Below are positions 44,203-55,202 of a stretch of DNA of 64,000 nt, one piece after another. The stretch lies in contig CP046864.1 of the NCBI GenBank assembly GCA_039640495.1, positions 3,025,001 to 3,089,000 of the forward strand, given 5' to 3'. The translations under genes and the position numbers were made by a program. The stretch's first letter is position 1. Each line of letters starts with the position of its first letter. Below the pieces are notes generated by a model. The model made no database searches, was not told the origin of the DNA, and saw only the letters and a list, made by a program, of their open reading frames with translations. Source of the DNA: Rhodobacteraceae bacterium IMCC1335 (GTDB lineage Bacteria; Pseudomonadota; Alphaproteobacteria; Rhodobacterales; Rhodobacteraceae).

Positions 44203-45513
44203 TCACCGATTATCGCGCCGACGCGCTCTTAATTTATCGAAATAAGCAATGCGCTTTATCAGATCGCGTTCAAACCCCCGCTCAACCGGTTCATAAAACC
44301 GCAGCCGCGCTAACTCTTCCGGAAAATAATCCTGCCCAGAGAACCCGTCAGGGGCGTCATGATCATAAGCATATTCGGCGCCATAGCCTTGATCTTTCAT
44401 CAAGCCCGTCGGGGCGTTCAAAATATGCTTTGGCGGGGGAAGCGATCCGCCGCGGGAGGCGGCGCGGAGGGCAGCTTTGTAAGCGGCATAAATCGCGTTG
44501 GATTTAGGCGCCAACGCCAGATAAACCACCGCTTGTGCAAGCGCCAGCTCACCTTCCGGGCTGCCCAACCGCTCGTAACTTTGCCAAGCCTCTAGGCAGA
44601 TCCGTTGCGCATCCGGATCTGCCAAACCAATATCTTCGATCGCCATTCGCAATATGCGCCGCCCCAGATAACGTGGATCCTCGCCCCCCTCGAGCATGCG
44701 TGCCAGCCAATATAGCGCCGCATCCGGGTCAGAGCCGCGCACGGATTTGTGCAAAGCGGAAATCAAATTATAATGGCCATCGCCCGATTTATCATATTGC
44801 GAAGCGCGGCGGCTGAGCCGCTTTGCCAGAGCCTCTGCGCTGACCTGCGCTGAAACCGGCCATGCCAAAGTTTGTTCGATTAAGTTTAACAACATCCGGC
44901 CATCCCCATCGGCCATCGTAATCAGCAACTCTTTCGCCTTAGCGGTTAATGGCAAGGCGCGGTTCAAAACGGCTTCAGCCCGCGCCATCAATTGCCTCAA
45001 ATCAGGATCCGCCAAGCGCGTCAGCACCAACACTTGCGCGCGCGATAAAAGCGCTGCATTCAGCTCAAACGAAGGGTTCTCGGTACTGGCCCCCACCAAT
45101 AAAATCGAACCGTCTTCAATATAGGGTAAAAACCCATCTTGCTGCGCGCGGTTAAACCGATGGATCTCATCCACAAATAATAATGTTCCACGCCCATTTT
45201 TATGCCGCAAACGCGCTGCTTCAAAACATTTTTTCAAATCTGCAACGCCCGAAAAAATTGCGCTGATTTGTTCAAAGAAAAGATCTGTATGATCAGCCAA
45301 CAAGCGGGCTAATGTGGTTTTTCCCACGCCAGGTGGCCCCCAGAAAATCAACGACGTCAACTGTCTGGAGGCAAGCATCGCCCCCAAGGGCGCCTCCGGC
45401 GCCAATAATTGCGCCTGCCCGATCACCTCCTCAACGGTTTTTGGGCGTAAGCGCTCAGCCAAAGGAACCGGCCCCTGAGCCGCATCTGCATCGCTGGAAA
45501 AAAGGTCGCTCAT
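44203..45513 (-). CDS. rarA: Replication-associated recombination protein A (RarA/MgsA)
   Basis: This 436-residue AAA+ ATPase acts at stalled replication forks. Walker A WGPPGVGKTTLARLLAD, Walker B LLFVDEIHRFNRAQQDGFLP and sensor ILLVGASTENPSFELN are present; the C-terminal tetramerisation region has DPRYLGRRILRMAIEDIGLA. It overlaps the protease gene by 4 nt. Confidence 0.95.
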   Translation of the reverse strand: MSDLFSSDADAAQGPVPLAERLRPKTVEEVIGQAQLLAPEAPLGAMLASRQLTSLIFWGPPGVGKTTLARLLADHTDLFFEQISAIFSGVADLKKCFEAARLRHKNGRGTLLFVDEIHRFNRAQQDGFLPYIEDGSILLVGASTENPSFELNAALLSRAQVLVLTRLADPDLRQLMARAEAVLNRALPLTAKAKELLITMADGDGRMLLNLIEQTLAWPVSAQVSAEALAKRLSRRASQYDKSGDGHYNLISALHKSVRGSDPDAALYWLARMLEGGEDPRYLGRRILRMAIEDIGLADPDAQRICLEAWQSYERLGSPEGELALAQAVVYLALAPKSNAIYAAYKAALRAASRGGSLPPPKHILNAPTGLMKDQGYGAEYAYDHDAPDGFSGQDYFPEELARLRFYEPVERGFERDLIKRIAYFDKLRARRRDNR

Positions 45514-46898
45514 AACCGAAACCGCAACGCCAAGCGCCGTGCTCCGCGCAAAACAACGATTTCACCCCGGCCATTGGCCGCTCTTAATCTTCGGTCAATA
45601 TCTTGAAGCTGTTCCAGCGCCTCTCCGTTCACCGCAAGGATCACATCGCCAACCCGCAACCCAATCCGCGCCCCCAATGGCCCAGTGTCTAAGATAACAA
45701 AACCAACGCTGGTCCAGCTTAATTTATAACGCTCTTGTATAGCAGGATTTACCGTGCTGACTTTAAGCCCTGATAAAACGCTATTTCTAGACAACACGGT
45801 TTCGATCGCTGGCGGGATATTTGGCGCGGCGGATAATTCAATCGCAATCACACTGGCACGACCGTCTCGTAGGCGCGTTATTTCTGCAAATGCGCCCAAG
45901 CCTGTTACGGATAATCTATACAGCATCTCTTCTGGTGTGGTCACTGCAGCACCATTCACATCCTTGACAATATCACCAATCTGAAACCCTGCTGCGCGAA
46001 ATGGACTTTGCGGATGTAACTCGGTCAGTAAAATACCTTCATAGGGGCGCAAGCCAAGCGTATCGCTGATATCGGAGGTGAGTGTTTGCGCCTCCAATCC
46101 CGCCCAAGGCCGCTGAAACGATGACGCGCCAGCTCGTGCTTGCGCCACAAATTGTTCAACCAAACTGGCTGGGATTGCAAAGCCGATACCATTTGAGCCA
46201 CCTGAGCGCGTAAGTATCGAGGTGTTTATGCCGATGAGCCGCCCCTGCATATCAACCAATGCTCCACCAGAGTTTCCTGGATTAATGGGCGCATCTGTTT
46301 GAATAAAATAACCGCGCTGATTGCCAATGGCTGCGCCTGAGCGTGCCAATCCTGAAATAATCCCGCTGCTGACCGTTTGGCCCACCCCGAATGGATTTCC
46401 AATCGCCAGCGCCAATTCACCAACTTCAACCGTTTCACTTTCTCGCAGCGTCAAAAACGGCAAATCGGGCGCTGCCAGCAATTGCAAAACCGCCAAATCC
46501 GCTATTTCGTCGCTTAACAAAACCTGGGCCTGATATTCACGCCGATCCTGCAAGACCACGCGGATTGTGGTTGCTTGGGCCACAACGTGATAATTCGATA
46601 CGATCAAACCATCGCTCGACACCAATACACCAGAACCCAATGAGTTTTCAATTTGAGGCCGCTGCGCACCGAAATTTTGGAAAAAATTGCCAAAAAAGGG
46701 ATCATCTGCAAACGGACTGCGCCCACGCGTTTCCACCCGGCGCTGGGCATAAATATTCACCACAGCCGGCGCGGCAGCTCTCACCAAGGGCACAAAGCTC
46801 AAGGTCATCTCTGCGCGCGATTGAGGCACCCTGTCACCCGCAACAAGGGGCAGCGCCACCCAGATCGCAAAGAGCCAAAGTAAAATCCCAAAACGCAT
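45510..46898 (-). CDS. degQ: Periplasmic serine protease, DegP/DegQ (HtrA) family
   Basis: This 462-residue quality-control protease has a signal peptide (ILLWLFAIWVALPLVAG). The catalytic triad is His in VSNYHVVAQ, Asp in EIADLAVLQ and Ser in INPGNSGGALV. Two PDZ domains follow at about residues 265-360 and 370-460. The symbol is by family; DegP versus DegQ is not settled. Confidence 0.9.
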   Translation of the reverse strand: MRFGILLWLFAIWVALPLVAGDRVPQSRAEMTLSFVPLVRAAAPAVVNIYAQRRVETRGRSPFADDPFFGNFFQNFGAQRPQIENSLGSGVLVSSDGLIVSNYHVVAQATTIRVVLQDRREYQAQVLLSDEIADLAVLQLLAAPDLPFLTLRESETVEVGELALAIGNPFGVGQTVSSGIISGLARSGAAIGNQRGYFIQTDAPINPGNSGGALVDMQGRLIGINTSILTRSGGSNGIGFAIPASLVEQFVAQARAGASSFQRPWAGLEAQTLTSDISDTLGLRPYEGILLTELHPQSPFRAAGFQIGDIVKDVNGAAVTTPEEMLYRLSVTGLGAFAEITRLRDGRASVIAIELSAAPNIPPAIETVLSRNSVLSGLKVSTVNPAIQERYKLSWTSVGFVILDTGPLGARIGLRVGDVILAVNGEALEQLQDIDRRLRAANGRGEIVVLRGARRLALRFRL

Positions 46899-46974
46899 TT
46901 TTAAACCTTTTAAACAGCCGGCCTCAAAGATATGCGCAAGCGCTCAGGAATTTACAAGATATCTTCTGAAAAAC

Positions 46975-47003
46975 AAAAACCCCCGGCCAATAGACCGGGG
47001 GCA
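46975..47003 (-). terminator. Terminator after rplQ, end of the ribosomal cluster
   Basis: On the minus strand CCCCCGG...CCGGGGG closes a 7-bp stem followed by TTTTTGTTTTT. It ends the ribosomal-protein transcript 25-50 bp past rplQ. Confidence 0.85.
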
Positions 47004-47028
47004 ATACATGTTCTCAATCGCGCGACGC

Positions 47029-47448
47029 TTAGTCCTGAGCAGCTTCCTCGGCGGCAACGCGGGCTTTGTCCGCCGCGCCTTTTGCATCGACATCACGATC
47101 TACAAATTCAATAATCGCCATTGGGGCCATATCGCCATAGCGAAAGCCAGCTTTCATAATCCGAACATAACCACCTTGGCGCTCTTTGTAGCGTGGGCCT
47201 AATACATCAAATAGCTTTGTGACATATTGGTCTTCTTTCAACTGCGCGGCGGCCTGACGGCGCGCGTGCAGATCACCCCGTTTACCCAATGTGATCAGCT
47301 TTTCAACGATCGGACGCAGCTCTTTGGCTTTTGGAACCGTGGTTTTGATCTGCTCATGTTCGATCAGAGATCCTGCCATATTCGCCCAAAGCGCTTTACG
47401 GTGTTCGTGGGTCCGGTTTAGCCGGCGGTATCCTTTTGCATGACGCAT
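47029..47448 (-). CDS. rplQ: Large ribosomal subunit protein bL17
   Basis: This 139-residue 50S protein has [20 protein letters not shown] at its start, an invariant bL17 sequence, and an Ala/Lys-rich acidic tail ([14 protein letters not shown]). It is the final gene of the cluster, after rpoA and two small hairpins. Confidence 0.97.
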   Translation of the reverse strand: MRHAKGYRRLNRTHEHRKALWANMAGSLIEHEQIKTTVPKAKELRPIVEKLITLGKRGDLHARRQAAAQLKEDQYVTKLFDVLGPRYKERQGGYVRIMKAGFRYGDMAPMAIIEFVDRDVDAKGAADKARVAAEEAAQD

Positions 47449-47526
47449 TTTTCATCTCCTATATTTTTGCTTTGTCTGGCAGCCGATGCGTGTCAGCCAC
47501 TCTCCTTGGGGCAGATGCCCTGTTTT

Positions 47527-47573
47527 CCCCGCATCAAGCGGGCATTTAAAAGGCGGGCGTTACTCCCGCCCTA
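47527..47573 (-). terminator. Double hairpin between rpoA and rplQ
   Basis: On the minus strand GGCGGG-AGTAACG-CCCGCC followed by TTTT comes 7 bp after the rpoA stop, and a second hairpin (CCCGC...GCGGG) follows. It may partly stop transcription before rplQ or protect the rpoA message. Confidence 0.5.
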
Positions 47574-47576
47574 TTC

Positions 47577-48593
47577 CTAAAAATTATCTTCGAATTTCTT
47601 TGCCAGATCTTCGATATTATCCGGTGGCCAATCTTCGACATCCATTCCAAGATGCAAGCCCATGCCAGACAGAACTTCTTTGATTTCGTTCAAAGATTTG
47701 CGGCCAAAATTCGGCGTCCGTAACATCTCGGCTTCGGTCTTCTGGATCAGATCACCGATATAAACGATGTTATCATTTTTCAAGCAATTTGCCGAGCGTA
47801 CCGACAATTCTAGCTCATCCACTTTCTTCAACAGCAGCGGATTAAACTCGAGACTGTCTTCATCTTCATTGCGACCCGCAGTTTCTGGTTCATCAAAATT
47901 CACGAAGATCGACAATTGATCCTGCATAATACGCGCTGCATAGGCCACCGCATCATCCGGCGTTAAAGAACCATCTGTTTCAACTTTCAAGGTCAATTTG
48001 TCATAATCAAGCACTTGGCCCTCACGGGTTGGCTGCACATCATATGATACTTTTTTGATCGGCGAATAAATCGCATCGATAGGGATAAGGCCGATCGGCG
48101 CATCTTCCATTTTATTTTTATCTGCAGAGACATAGCCTTTGCCGGTGTTCACCGTCAGTTCCATGAACAAGTCTGCCCCATCATCTAAATGACAGATCAC
48201 ATGCGATTTGTTCAAAATTTCGATACCTGCGCTGTCAGAAATATCGGCAGCGGTGACTACACCGGGGCCTTTTGCGCTGATCGACAGGCGCTTGGGCCCT
48301 TCAACTTCCATCTTTAAGGCCACGCCCTTAAGGTTCAACACAATGTCTGTTACGTCTTCCCGCACACCGGCAACCGAAGAAAACTCATGCAGCACGTTAT
48401 CGATTTGTACGCTTGAAATCGCAGCACCTTGCAGCGAGCTCATCAAAACACGGCGCAACGCGTTGCCCAATGTCAATCCAAAACCGCGTTCCAATGGTTC
48501 TGCAACCACTGTGGCCACGCGAGCCGGATCGTTTCCCGGTTTAATCTCTAATTGTGCGGGTTTGATTAATTCAGCCCAATTTTTATGGATCAT
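47577..48593 (-). CDS. rpoA: RNA polymerase subunit alpha
   Basis: This 338-residue subunit has an N-terminal assembly domain ([38 protein letters not shown]) and a C-terminal DNA- and activator-binding domain ending with [18 protein letters not shown]. The ATG at 48593 ([14 protein letters not shown]) matches the family start. Confidence 0.97.
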   Translation of the reverse strand: MIHKNWAELIKPAQLEIKPGNDPARVATVVAEPLERGFGLTLGNALRRVLMSSLQGAAISSVQIDNVLHEFSSVAGVREDVTDIVLNLKGVALKMEVEGPKRLSISAKGPGVVTAADISDSAGIEILNKSHVICHLDDGADLFMELTVNTGKGYVSADKNKMEDAPIGLIPIDAIYSPIKKVSYDVQPTREGQVLDYDKLTLKVETDGSLTPDDAVAYAARIMQDQLSIFVNFDEPETAGRNEDEDSLEFNPLLLKKVDELELSVRSANCLKNDNIVYIGDLIQKTEAEMLRTPNFGRKSLNEIKEVLSGMGLHLGMDVEDWPPDNIEDLAKKFEDNF

Positions 48594-48660
48594 GCGTCCC
48601 TCCATTCTTGCAACTGCCCCATGACCAAATAGCCAGTCGCGCCCGAGGTTAAAATCACGA

Positions 48661-48690
48661 AGAGAGGGCTGCCTGCGGGCACCCCTCTTT
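48661..48690 (-). promoter_or_regulatory. Hairpin between rpsK and rpoA
   Basis: A 10-position stem with one mismatch (GAGGG-C-TGCC / GGCA-C-CCCTC) lies in the 113-bp gap. There is no long T-run, so an attenuator or processing site is likelier than a full terminator. Confidence 0.4.
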
Positions 48691-48706
48691 CAAACATAGC
48701 GCGGGT

Positions 48707-49099
48707 TTATACCCGGCGGCGCTTTGGTGGGCGACAGCCGTTATGGGCCATCGGTGTCACATCTCGAATGGATGTGATGTTAAACCCAACGGCGGCCAAA
48801 GCACGCAACGCGCTTTCTCGGCCAGAGCCGGGCCCTTGCACTTCGACCTCAAGCGTTTTCACGCCATGATCCTGTGCTTTGCGCCCTGCATCTTCAGCGG
48901 CCATCTGCGCAGCATATGGTGTTGACTTGCGCGAACCTTTAAAGCCCATCGTACCAGCCGAAGACCACGCGATCGCGTTGCCTTGCACGTCGGAAATGAG
49001 GATTTTAGTATTATTGAATGAAGAGTTCACATGCGCAACACCGGCTGCGATATTCTTGGAAACCTTCTTCTTGCCTGCACGGCGAGTATCTCGTGCCAT
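48707..49099 (-). CDS. rpsK: Small ribosomal subunit protein uS11
   Basis: This 130-residue 30S platform protein has [20 protein letters not shown] and the invariant end [11 protein letters not shown]. It lies between rpsM and rpoA in the alpha operon order. Confidence 0.97.
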   Translation of the reverse strand: MARDTRRAGKKKVSKNIAAGVAHVNSSFNNTKILISDVQGNAIAWSSAGTMGFKGSRKSTPYAAQMAAEDAGRKAQDHGVKTLEVEVQGPGSGRESALRALAAVGFNITSIRDVTPMAHNGCRPPKRRRV

Positions 49100-49114
49100 A
49101 ATCTATGCCCTTTC

Positions 49115-49483
49115 CTATTTTTTCTTGCCAGCGATGGCTTTGGCAGGGCCCTTCCGGGTGCGCGCATTGGTATGCGTACGCTGACCACGAACTGGAAGGT
49201 TACGACGATGGCGCAGACCACGATAACAACCAAGATCCATCAAGCGTTTGATGTTCATCTGTGTCTCGCGGCGCAGGTCGCCTTCAACCGAATAATTGGC
49301 GTCAATATGCTCGCGCACTGACAGCACTTCTGAATCGCTTAATTCATTTACACGACGCGCTTGGTCAATATTGACGGCTTCGCAAATGGCTTTGGCCGAA
49401 GACAGGCCAATTCCGGTGATATAGGTAAGGGCGACTGGAACCCGCTTATGCGTCGGGATATTTACGCCGGCGATACGTGCCAC
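49115..49483 (-). CDS. rpsM: Small ribosomal subunit protein uS13
   Basis: This 122-residue 30S head protein starts [20 protein letters not shown] and carries [20 protein letters not shown] with its basic tail [13 protein letters not shown]. About 190 bp separate it from adk; a hairpin (GGTTCCG/CGGAACC) lies in that gap. Confidence 0.97.
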   Translation of the reverse strand: MARIAGVNIPTHKRVPVALTYITGIGLSSAKAICEAVNIDQARRVNELSDSEVLSVREHIDANYSVEGDLRRETQMNIKRLMDLGCYRGLRHRRNLPVRGQRTHTNARTRKGPAKAIAGKKK

Positions 49484-49676
49484 GTTATATTTCCTTTTCG
49501 TTGCGGTTCCGTAATCCCGGAACCTTTTTTCACAACGTCCGATCGCCTGCCTTGGCCGGGATCGAAGCTGTCTCAGGTAATCTTGCAGATAGAAACGTTT
49601 ACCTGCAAAACTCGTTCAGTTCAGAAGTGTCAGCCCTTAAGAGAATTCAAAGACCCAGTCAAGCCCAAACCTTCGA

Positions 49677-50318
49677 TCAATTCAAGATGTTGGCGATTTC
49701 AGATTGAACCGTATCAATGCTGGCAAGACCATCCACCGATACCAGCTTGTCATGAGCAAAATAATACCCAAGAAGCGGCGATGTTTTCTTGTAATATTCC
49801 ATCAAACGTTGACGCAAGCTTTCCGCGTTATCATCCGCACGGCGGCTGAACTCGGTGCCGCCACAATTGACACATATTCCGTCGGCAGGCTGAGGTTTGG
49901 TGATGTCATGATACACTTCACCGCATGAAGCGCATGTAGAGCGCCCTGTGATACGCGCCACAAGAGCCACATCATCCACTTTCATCTCGATAACCGATGC
50001 TAATGATTGGCCACATTCTTTCAACAGGGCGTCGAGCGCCACGGCCTGCCCCAACGTCCGGGGAAACCCGTCAAAAATAAAACCGCCGGCATTTGCCTCT
50101 GACAGTTTTTCGCGGATCAAACCGATCACAATGTCATCCGTGACCAAATCCCCGCGCGCCATCACCTCTGCCACTTTTAGGCCCATCTCGCTGCCACTGC
50201 TTTTGGCATCACGCAACATATCACCAGTCGACAACTGTACCATGCCGCGGGTGTCAACAAGATGTCGCGCCTGCGTTCCTTTTCCTGCACCAGGCGGACC
50301 TAAAAGAATGATGTTCAT
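49677..50318 (-). CDS. adk: Adenylate kinase
   Basis: This 213-residue enzyme interconverts ATP, AMP and ADP. P-loop [14 protein letters not shown] is at the N-terminus, and [11 protein letters not shown] and the long LID with four cysteines (CASCGEVYH and CVNCGG) for zinc are visible. It overlaps the secY stop by 4 nt. Confidence 0.96.
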   Translation of the reverse strand: MNIILLGPPGAGKGTQARHLVDTRGMVQLSTGDMLRDAKSSGSEMGLKVAEVMARGDLVTDDIVIGLIREKLSEANAGGFIFDGFPRTLGQAVALDALLKECGQSLASVIEMKVDDVALVARITGRSTCASCGEVYHDITKPQPADGICVNCGGTEFSRRADDNAESLRQRLMEYYKKTSPLLGYYFAHDKLVSVDGLASIDTVQSEIANILN

Positions 50319-51676
50319 CGACGAGCAGGTCCTTTTTTCCGGCGCGCCTTGCCTTTGCCGCGCAGCTGCGATTTCTGGATAAGGCTTTCATACTGATGTG
50401 CCAGCAAATGCGATTGAACTTGCTGAATCGTGTCCATTGTCACAGACACCACGATCAAAACCGAGGTTCCACCAAAATAAAACGGAATCGCCAGTTGGCC
50501 GCGCAAAATCTCAGGCAAAAGGCACACGGCAGCAAGATAAGCTGACCCCAAGACCAGCACGCGGTTCACCACATATTCAAGATGCTCAGCCGTTTTTTGC
50601 CCGGGGCGAATACCGGGGATAAAACCGTTCTGGTTCTTTAGATTATCGGCCACATCATCTGGCTTGAACGAGACATTGAACGTATAGAAGTAGGCAAAGA
50701 ACACGATCATAGCCGTAAAAAAGGCCAGATAGAGTGGCTGGCCGGGGCCAAAATATGCCAGAATGGTCGACATAACCGGGCCGGTTTGCGACCCTGAAAA
50801 CGTACTGACAGTGGTCGGCAAAAGCAGCAATGAACTGGCAAAGATCGCTGGAATCACGCCGGCCGGGTTCACTTTTACAGGCAGGTGCGAGTTTTGCCCC
50901 TCCATCACCTTCATGCCAACTTGACGGCGCGGATATTGGATAATGATTTTGCGCAGAGCGCGCTCCATGAATACCACGAAGGCGATTGTCGCGATCACCA
51001 TCACAATCACGCCTACAATAACCGCCGGGCTGATCGCACCAGAACGTCCAGAGGCAAAGAATTGCGCCAAAGCAGAGGGAATTTCGGCAATAATGCCGAC
51101 GAAAATGATCAACGAAATCCCATTGCCAATGCCGCGGGCTGTGATTTGTTCGCCCAGCCACATCAGAAACATCGTACCGCCCACCAGCGTGATCAGGCAA
51201 GACACGCGGAAAAACATACCAGGATCGGTAACCAAATCACCTGCTTCTAAGCTGGCCGCCAATCCGTAGGCCTGCAACGTGGCTAGAAAGACGGTTCCAT
51301 AGCGCGTATATTGGTTGATTTTCTTACGGCCTTGTTCGCCCTCTTTTTTAAGCTGCTCTAGCTGGGGCACCATCGATGTCATCAGCTGCACAATGATAGA
51401 GGCCGAGATATAAGGCATGATACCAAGGGCGAAAATACCCATCCGTCCAAGTGCGCCGCCCGTAAACATCGTGAGCATGCCACCTATGCCGCCCTGCGCC
51501 TGTTCCATAAATTCACGCAACGCGGCGCCATCAATACCTGGAACGGGAATAAACGTGCCAAGGCGGTAAACCACCAACAGACCCAAGGTAAATAGTATTC
51601 TGTTCCGCAGATCGGTCGCCTTACCCAAGGCTGCCCAGCTGGTGTTTGCGGCCATTTGCTCTACTGCGGATACCAT
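50315..51676 (-). CDS. secY: Protein translocase subunit SecY
   Basis: This 453-residue channel of the Sec pathway has about ten membrane helices. Conserved parts: [53 protein letters not shown] and the basic tail [11 protein letters not shown]. It is followed directly by adk, a common alpha-proteobacterial order. Confidence 0.97.
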   Translation of the reverse strand: MVSAVEQMAANTSWAALGKATDLRNRILFTLGLLVVYRLGTFIPVPGIDGAALREFMEQAQGGIGGMLTMFTGGALGRMGIFALGIMPYISASIIVQLMTSMVPQLEQLKKEGEQGRKKINQYTRYGTVFLATLQAYGLAASLEAGDLVTDPGMFFRVSCLITLVGGTMFLMWLGEQITARGIGNGISLIIFVGIIAEIPSALAQFFASGRSGAISPAVIVGVIVMVIATIAFVVFMERALRKIIIQYPRRQVGMKVMEGQNSHLPVKVNPAGVIPAIFASSLLLLPTTVSTFSGSQTGPVMSTILAYFGPGQPLYLAFFTAMIVFFAYFYTFNVSFKPDDVADNLKNQNGFIPGIRPGQKTAEHLEYVVNRVLVLGSAYLAAVCLLPEILRGQLAIPFYFGGTSVLIVVSVTMDTIQQVQSHLLAHQYESLIQKSQLRGKGKARRKKGPARR

Positions 51677-51786
51677 TTCAATCTCTCTTTATAGCAAACG
51701 CCGCCAAGAGCGTTTTCCGGCTCGTCGGCGGCGTTATGGAAAACTTCAACCTCTATGTAAGCAGCCCAAAGCGGCTTCACAAGATG

Positions 51787-52266
51787 TTATTCTTTAGTTG
51801 CGGCCACTGGCGCTGCAATTGTCAGGCTGCCACCGGCTTTTTCAACCGCTGCAATGGCAGATTTTGACGCGCCTGTCACCGTAAGAGACACTTTTGAGGT
51901 CAACTCGCCCTTTGACAAAATGCGAATTCCGTCCAATTTGCGGCGCACCAAGCCAGACGCGATCAAAGCATCTTCCGACATATCTGCTTTCGCGTCTAAT
52001 TTACCGGCTTCAATAAATTTCTGGATCAAACCCAGGTTTACAACAGCAAATTTCTTACGGTTCGGCTTGCTAAAGCCGCGCTTTGGCAAACGTTGATACA
52101 AAGGCATCTGGCCGCCTTCATACCCGTTAATCGCCACACCTGATCGTGATTTTTGACCTTTGATACCACGGCCGGCAGTTTTACCCTTGCCAGAGCCTGG
52201 ACCGCGCGCCACGCGTTTCTTCTTGCGTGTTGCGCCTTCATTATCGTGTAATTCGTGTAATTTCAT
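51787..52266 (-). CDS. rplO: Large ribosomal subunit protein uL15
   Basis: This 159-residue 50S protein starts [20 protein letters not shown] with AAGGAG upstream; the frame is open earlier but only the Met at 52266 fits the family. [20 protein letters not shown] and [15 protein letters not shown] are typical. Confidence 0.96.
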   Translation of the reverse strand: MKLHELHDNEGATRKKKRVARGPGSGKGKTAGRGIKGQKSRSGVAINGYEGGQMPLYQRLPKRGFSKPNRKKFAVVNLGLIQKFIEAGKLDAKADMSEDALIASGLVRRKLDGIRILSKGELTSKVSLTVTGASKSAIAAVEKAGGSLTIAAPVAATKE

Positions 52267-52706
52267 GTCGCTTCTCCTTTGCCGGAACTGCCCTTCGAGC
52301 GACCAAAGGGGCAAACACGGCGTTGCACTTGATTCTGTGACCTCAAAAGGCCACCGGAGGCGTATAGACTCAGACACTCCTTCATGCAAGCCCTAGAGCA
52401 CCCAGCATTCAGATCATTGTGCCAAATGGTTTCGACGCCGGTAAAGCCTCCGCAACGCCCCATTTCGGCGCTGTCAAAAGCGGCCCAACAAAAGCCTGTG
52501 GTTCATGCGCGCAACTTGACTAAGGTTTTATCGCGAGCAATCCCTTTCATCGCAACAAGCGGGCGTAAAATGAACAAGCGCGCTTCGTGCAAACTTCGCC
52601 GGAAGGTGCAGCTGGTCAGTCGAATGCCGGCTGATCCGCGCTGATCTCAAAAAAGAATACGGCGTCATGTGTCAATCGTGCCAAATGATCTCCGTATTCA
52701 AAGGGC
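52267..52706. other. Long intergenic region between rpmD and rplO
   Basis: About 500 bp without a convincing gene lie where bacteria usually have a few bases. It follows a terminator and contains a TTGACA box at 52670-52675 on the minus strand, with a weak TTTTGA 17 bp downstream. It may hold the promoter and leader of rplO-secY-adk-rpsM-rpsK-rpoA-rplQ. Confidence 0.45.
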
Positions 52707-52738
52707 AAAACGCCCCGGGAAATCCCCGAGGCGCTTTT
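52707..52738 (-). terminator. Terminator after rpmD
   Basis: On the minus strand GCGCCTCGGGG...CCCGGGGCG forms a stem with one mismatch, ending in TTTT, 24 bp after the rpmD stop. The reverse strand also has a T-tract, so it may work both ways. Confidence 0.7.
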
Positions 52739-52762
52739 ATTGTCACTTTTAAAGGGCGCGCT

Positions 52763-52954
52763 TTAATTATCGCGCTCTTCAATAATCTCAACCATATGTG
52801 GGATTTTATTCACCATACCGCGCACCGCCGGGGTATCTTCCAGCTCACGGGTTTTGTGCATTTTGTTGAGGCCCAGACCAATCAGCGTTTGACGCTGCTT
52901 TGCAGGGCGGCGGATCGGAGACCCGATTTGTTTTACAACAATTGTTTTCGCCAT
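52763..52954 (-). CDS. rpmD: Large ribosomal subunit protein uL30
   Basis: This 63-residue 50S protein has [20 protein letters not shown] and the ending [18 protein letters not shown]. It is the last gene before the terminator of the S10-spc part. Confidence 0.96.
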   Translation of the reverse strand: MAKTIVVKQIGSPIRRPAKQRQTLIGLGLNKMHKTRELEDTPAVRGMVNKIPHMVEIIEERDN

Positions 52955-52965
52955 TCTTTTGGTCC

Positions 52966-53541
52966 TTAAGCTTCTGCGGTTTCAACCGCGTCGGCTGCTG
53001 CCGCGGGCTCATCGCGTTTCAGGATATCAGCAACCTTCTTACCACGGCGTTGCGCCACCATACGAGGGCTCGATTCATTCAACAGACCGTCAATTGTTGC
53101 GCGGATCATGTTATATGGATTTGACGATCCAACTGATTTTGCAACAACATCCTGCACGCCAAGCATCTCAAACACAGCCCGCATCGGACCACCAGCAATG
53201 ATACCTGTACCCGTTGCGGCGGTGCGCATTACAACTTTACCAGCGCCATGACGGCCCTGTACGTCGTGATGCAAAGTGCGGCCTTCGCGCAATGGAATAC
53301 GCACCATCTGGCGTTTGGCTTGCTCGGTTGCTTTGCGGATGGCTTCAGGAACTTCCTTCGCCTTCCCTTTGCCATAGCCCACGCGGCCTTTTTGATCGCC
53401 CACAACCACCAATGCGGCAAAGCCGAAGCGTTTCCCACCTTTAACGGTCTTTGACACCCGGTTGATCGAAACGAGACGATCGGCGAACTCAGGCGCTTCA
53501 TCACGATCGCGACGGCCCCGGTTGTTTTGTTCTCTAGCCAT
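52966..53541 (-). CDS. rpsE: Small ribosomal subunit protein uS5
   Basis: This 191-residue 30S protein has [37 protein letters not shown] and [17 protein letters not shown]. The C-terminus is extended ([15 protein letters not shown]), as usual in this group. Confidence 0.96.
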   Translation of the reverse strand: MAREQNNRGRRDRDEAPEFADRLVSINRVSKTVKGGKRFGFAALVVVGDQKGRVGYGKGKAKEVPEAIRKATEQAKRQMVRIPLREGRTLHHDVQGRHGAGKVVMRTAATGTGIIAGGPMRAVFEMLGVQDVVAKSVGSSNPYNMIRATIDGLLNESSPRMVAQRRGKKVADILKRDEPAAAADAVETAEA

Positions 53542-53553
53542 ATCTTCGTCTCC

Positions 53554-53913
53554 TTAAAACTTAAGTCCACCTTCACGGGCGGCATCAGCCAAAGCTTTGA
53601 CACGTCCATGAAAGAGAAGCCCACCGCGATCGAAATAGCAGTTATCAACGCCTGCTGCTTTTGCGCGCTCGGCAATTGCCGCGCCCACTTTGGCAGAGGC
53701 CTCTACGTTGTTTTTTCCAATGATGCCTAAGTCTTTTTCCAAAGACGAGGCAGCGGCCAACGTACGACCATTCACATCATCGATCAGTTGAACGCTGATG
53801 TTTTTATTGCTGCGGAAAACCGACAGGCGCACGCGCCCTGCATTTACCTTGCGAAGTTTGTTCCGAACGCGCAGACGGCGCTTCAAGAACAGTTGTCTTT
53901 TGCTATTTGCCAT
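53554..53913 (-). CDS. rplR: Large ribosomal subunit protein uL18
   Basis: This 119-residue 5S-RNA-binding 50S protein has [20 protein letters not shown] and [20 protein letters not shown]. It lies between rplF and rpsE. Confidence 0.96.
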   Translation of the reverse strand: MANSKRQLFLKRRLRVRNKLRKVNAGRVRLSVFRSNKNISVQLIDDVNGRTLAAASSLEKDLGIIGKNNVEASAKVGAAIAERAKAAGVDNCYFDRGGLLFHGRVKALADAAREGGLKF

Positions 53914-53925
53914 TATTTTGCGTCC

Positions 53926-54459
53926 CTACTTTTTCTTCCCTTCCTTGCGGAAGATAAATTCGCCTTTGTAACGGATCCCTTTGCCTTTGTAAGGCTCAGG
54001 TTTCCGCCATTCACGTATATTAGCGGCCACTTGGCCTACACGTTGCTCATCAATGCCTTCGATAGTGATCTCTGTCGGCTTTGGCGCCGTCACAGTTACG
54101 TCACTTGGGATTTGAAAATCAACATCATGCGACAGTCCAAGGTTCAACTTCAGAACATTGCCCTGCAACTGTGCCCGATATCCAACGCCGGTGATCTCAA
54201 GTTCCTTTTTGAACCCGGTTGTGACACCCGTCACGAGGTTTTGAACCATCGTACGGCTCATACCCCATTGCTGAAGCGCGCGCTTTGAGCTGCCACGCGG
54301 GGTAACCGCAACGGCGTTTTCATTCACTGCGATGGTCACATCATCAGTCGCCTTGAAGCTGCGAGTACCTTTTGGACCCTTCACTTCGATCATCTGGCCA
54401 GATACCGACGCGCTTACGCCCGTTGGTAGCTCGACAGGTTTTTTACCAATACGAGACAT
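53926..54459 (-). CDS. rplF: Large ribosomal subunit protein uL6
   Basis: This 177-residue 50S protein starts [20 protein letters not shown] and includes [19 protein letters not shown] at its end. It is 11 bp from rpsH. Confidence 0.97.
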   Translation of the reverse strand: MSRIGKKPVELPTGVSASVSGQMIEVKGPKGTRSFKATDDVTIAVNENAVAVTPRGSSKRALQQWGMSRTMVQNLVTGVTTGFKKELEITGVGYRAQLQGNVLKLNLGLSHDVDFQIPSDVTVTAPKPTEITIEGIDEQRVGQVAANIREWRKPEPYKGKGIRYKGEFIFRKEGKKK

Positions 54460-54470
54460 TCCTGACCCCC

Positions 54471-54863
54471 TTAGAAGACTGTGCAGAGCACTTCACCACC
54501 AACATTGGCAGTGCGCGCAGCCGCATCCGACATAACCCCTTTCGGAGTTGAGACAATCGACACACCCAAGCCCTGACGGACGGAAGGAATATCTTTCACG
54601 CCCAGATAAACGCGACGACCGGGTTTTGAAACCCGCTTCAATTCACGAATAACAGGCGTACCATCATAATATTTAAGGCTGATTTCAAGCGCAGGATGGC
54701 CATCGCTGCCCGTCATGCTTTCATAACCGCGGATATAACCCTCATCTTTCAGCACATCCAAAACCCAAGCGCGCAATTTCGAGGCAGGCGTCGACACCAC
54801 TGATTTTCCGCGCATTTGAGCGTTGCGGATTCTCGTCAACATATCGCCGATAGGATCATTCAT
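54471..54863 (-). CDS. rpsH: Small ribosomal subunit protein uS8
   Basis: This 130-residue 30S assembly protein has [20 protein letters not shown] and ends with [27 protein letters not shown]-type sequence. In many bacteria it also represses its own operon; a binding site was not checked. Confidence 0.97.
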   Translation of the reverse strand: MNDPIGDMLTRIRNAQMRGKSVVSTPASKLRAWVLDVLKDEGYIRGYESMTGSDGHPALEISLKYYDGTPVIRELKRVSKPGRRVYLGVKDIPSVRQGLGVSIVSTPKGVMSDAAARTANVGGEVLCTVF

Positions 54864-54875
54864 AATATCTCTCCC

Positions 54876-55181
54876 TTACCAGCTTGACTTAACCATGCCG
54901 GGCAGTTGCCCGTTGGAACCCAACTCGCGCAGCATAATCCGGCTGACCTTGAGCTTGCGATAATACGCATGCGGACGACCGGTCAATTCGCAGCGGTTAT
55001 GCATGCGGTTTGCCGCGCTGTTGCGGGGCAATTTCGCCAATTTCAAACGCGCTTTGAAACGCTCTTCCATTGGCAGATTGTTATCATTCGCGATTTCTTT
55101 CAGCGCAGCCCGCTTTTCGGCAAATTTTGCCACCAGGCGCGCGCGTTTCTTTTCGCGTTCGATCATTGCTTTCTTAGCCAT
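54876..55181 (-). CDS. rpsN: Small ribosomal subunit protein uS14
   Basis: This 101-residue 30S protein is of the long form without CxxC zinc motifs ([20 protein letters not shown]). It starts [20 protein letters not shown]. It lies between rplE and rpsH. Confidence 0.97.
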   Translation of the reverse strand: MAKKAMIEREKKRARLVAKFAEKRAALKEIANDNNLPMEERFKARLKLAKLPRNSAANRMHNRCELTGRPHAYYRKLKVSRIMLRELGSNGQLPGMVKSSW

Positions 55182-55202
55182 GTCTAAACTCCTTTTCGCG
55201 GA

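Noticed and set aside
49504..49535. Hairpin GGTTCCG/CGGAACC followed by TTTTTT
   Set aside because: The T-run is on the plus strand, where there is no gene to terminate; on the minus strand it lies before rpsM, so a terminator call is not supported.
52384..52644. Plus-strand 86-codon frame in the rpmD-rplO gap
   Set aside because: No ribosome-binding site or family similarity is seen, and it would converge on the operon; the gap is more likely a leader or promoter region.
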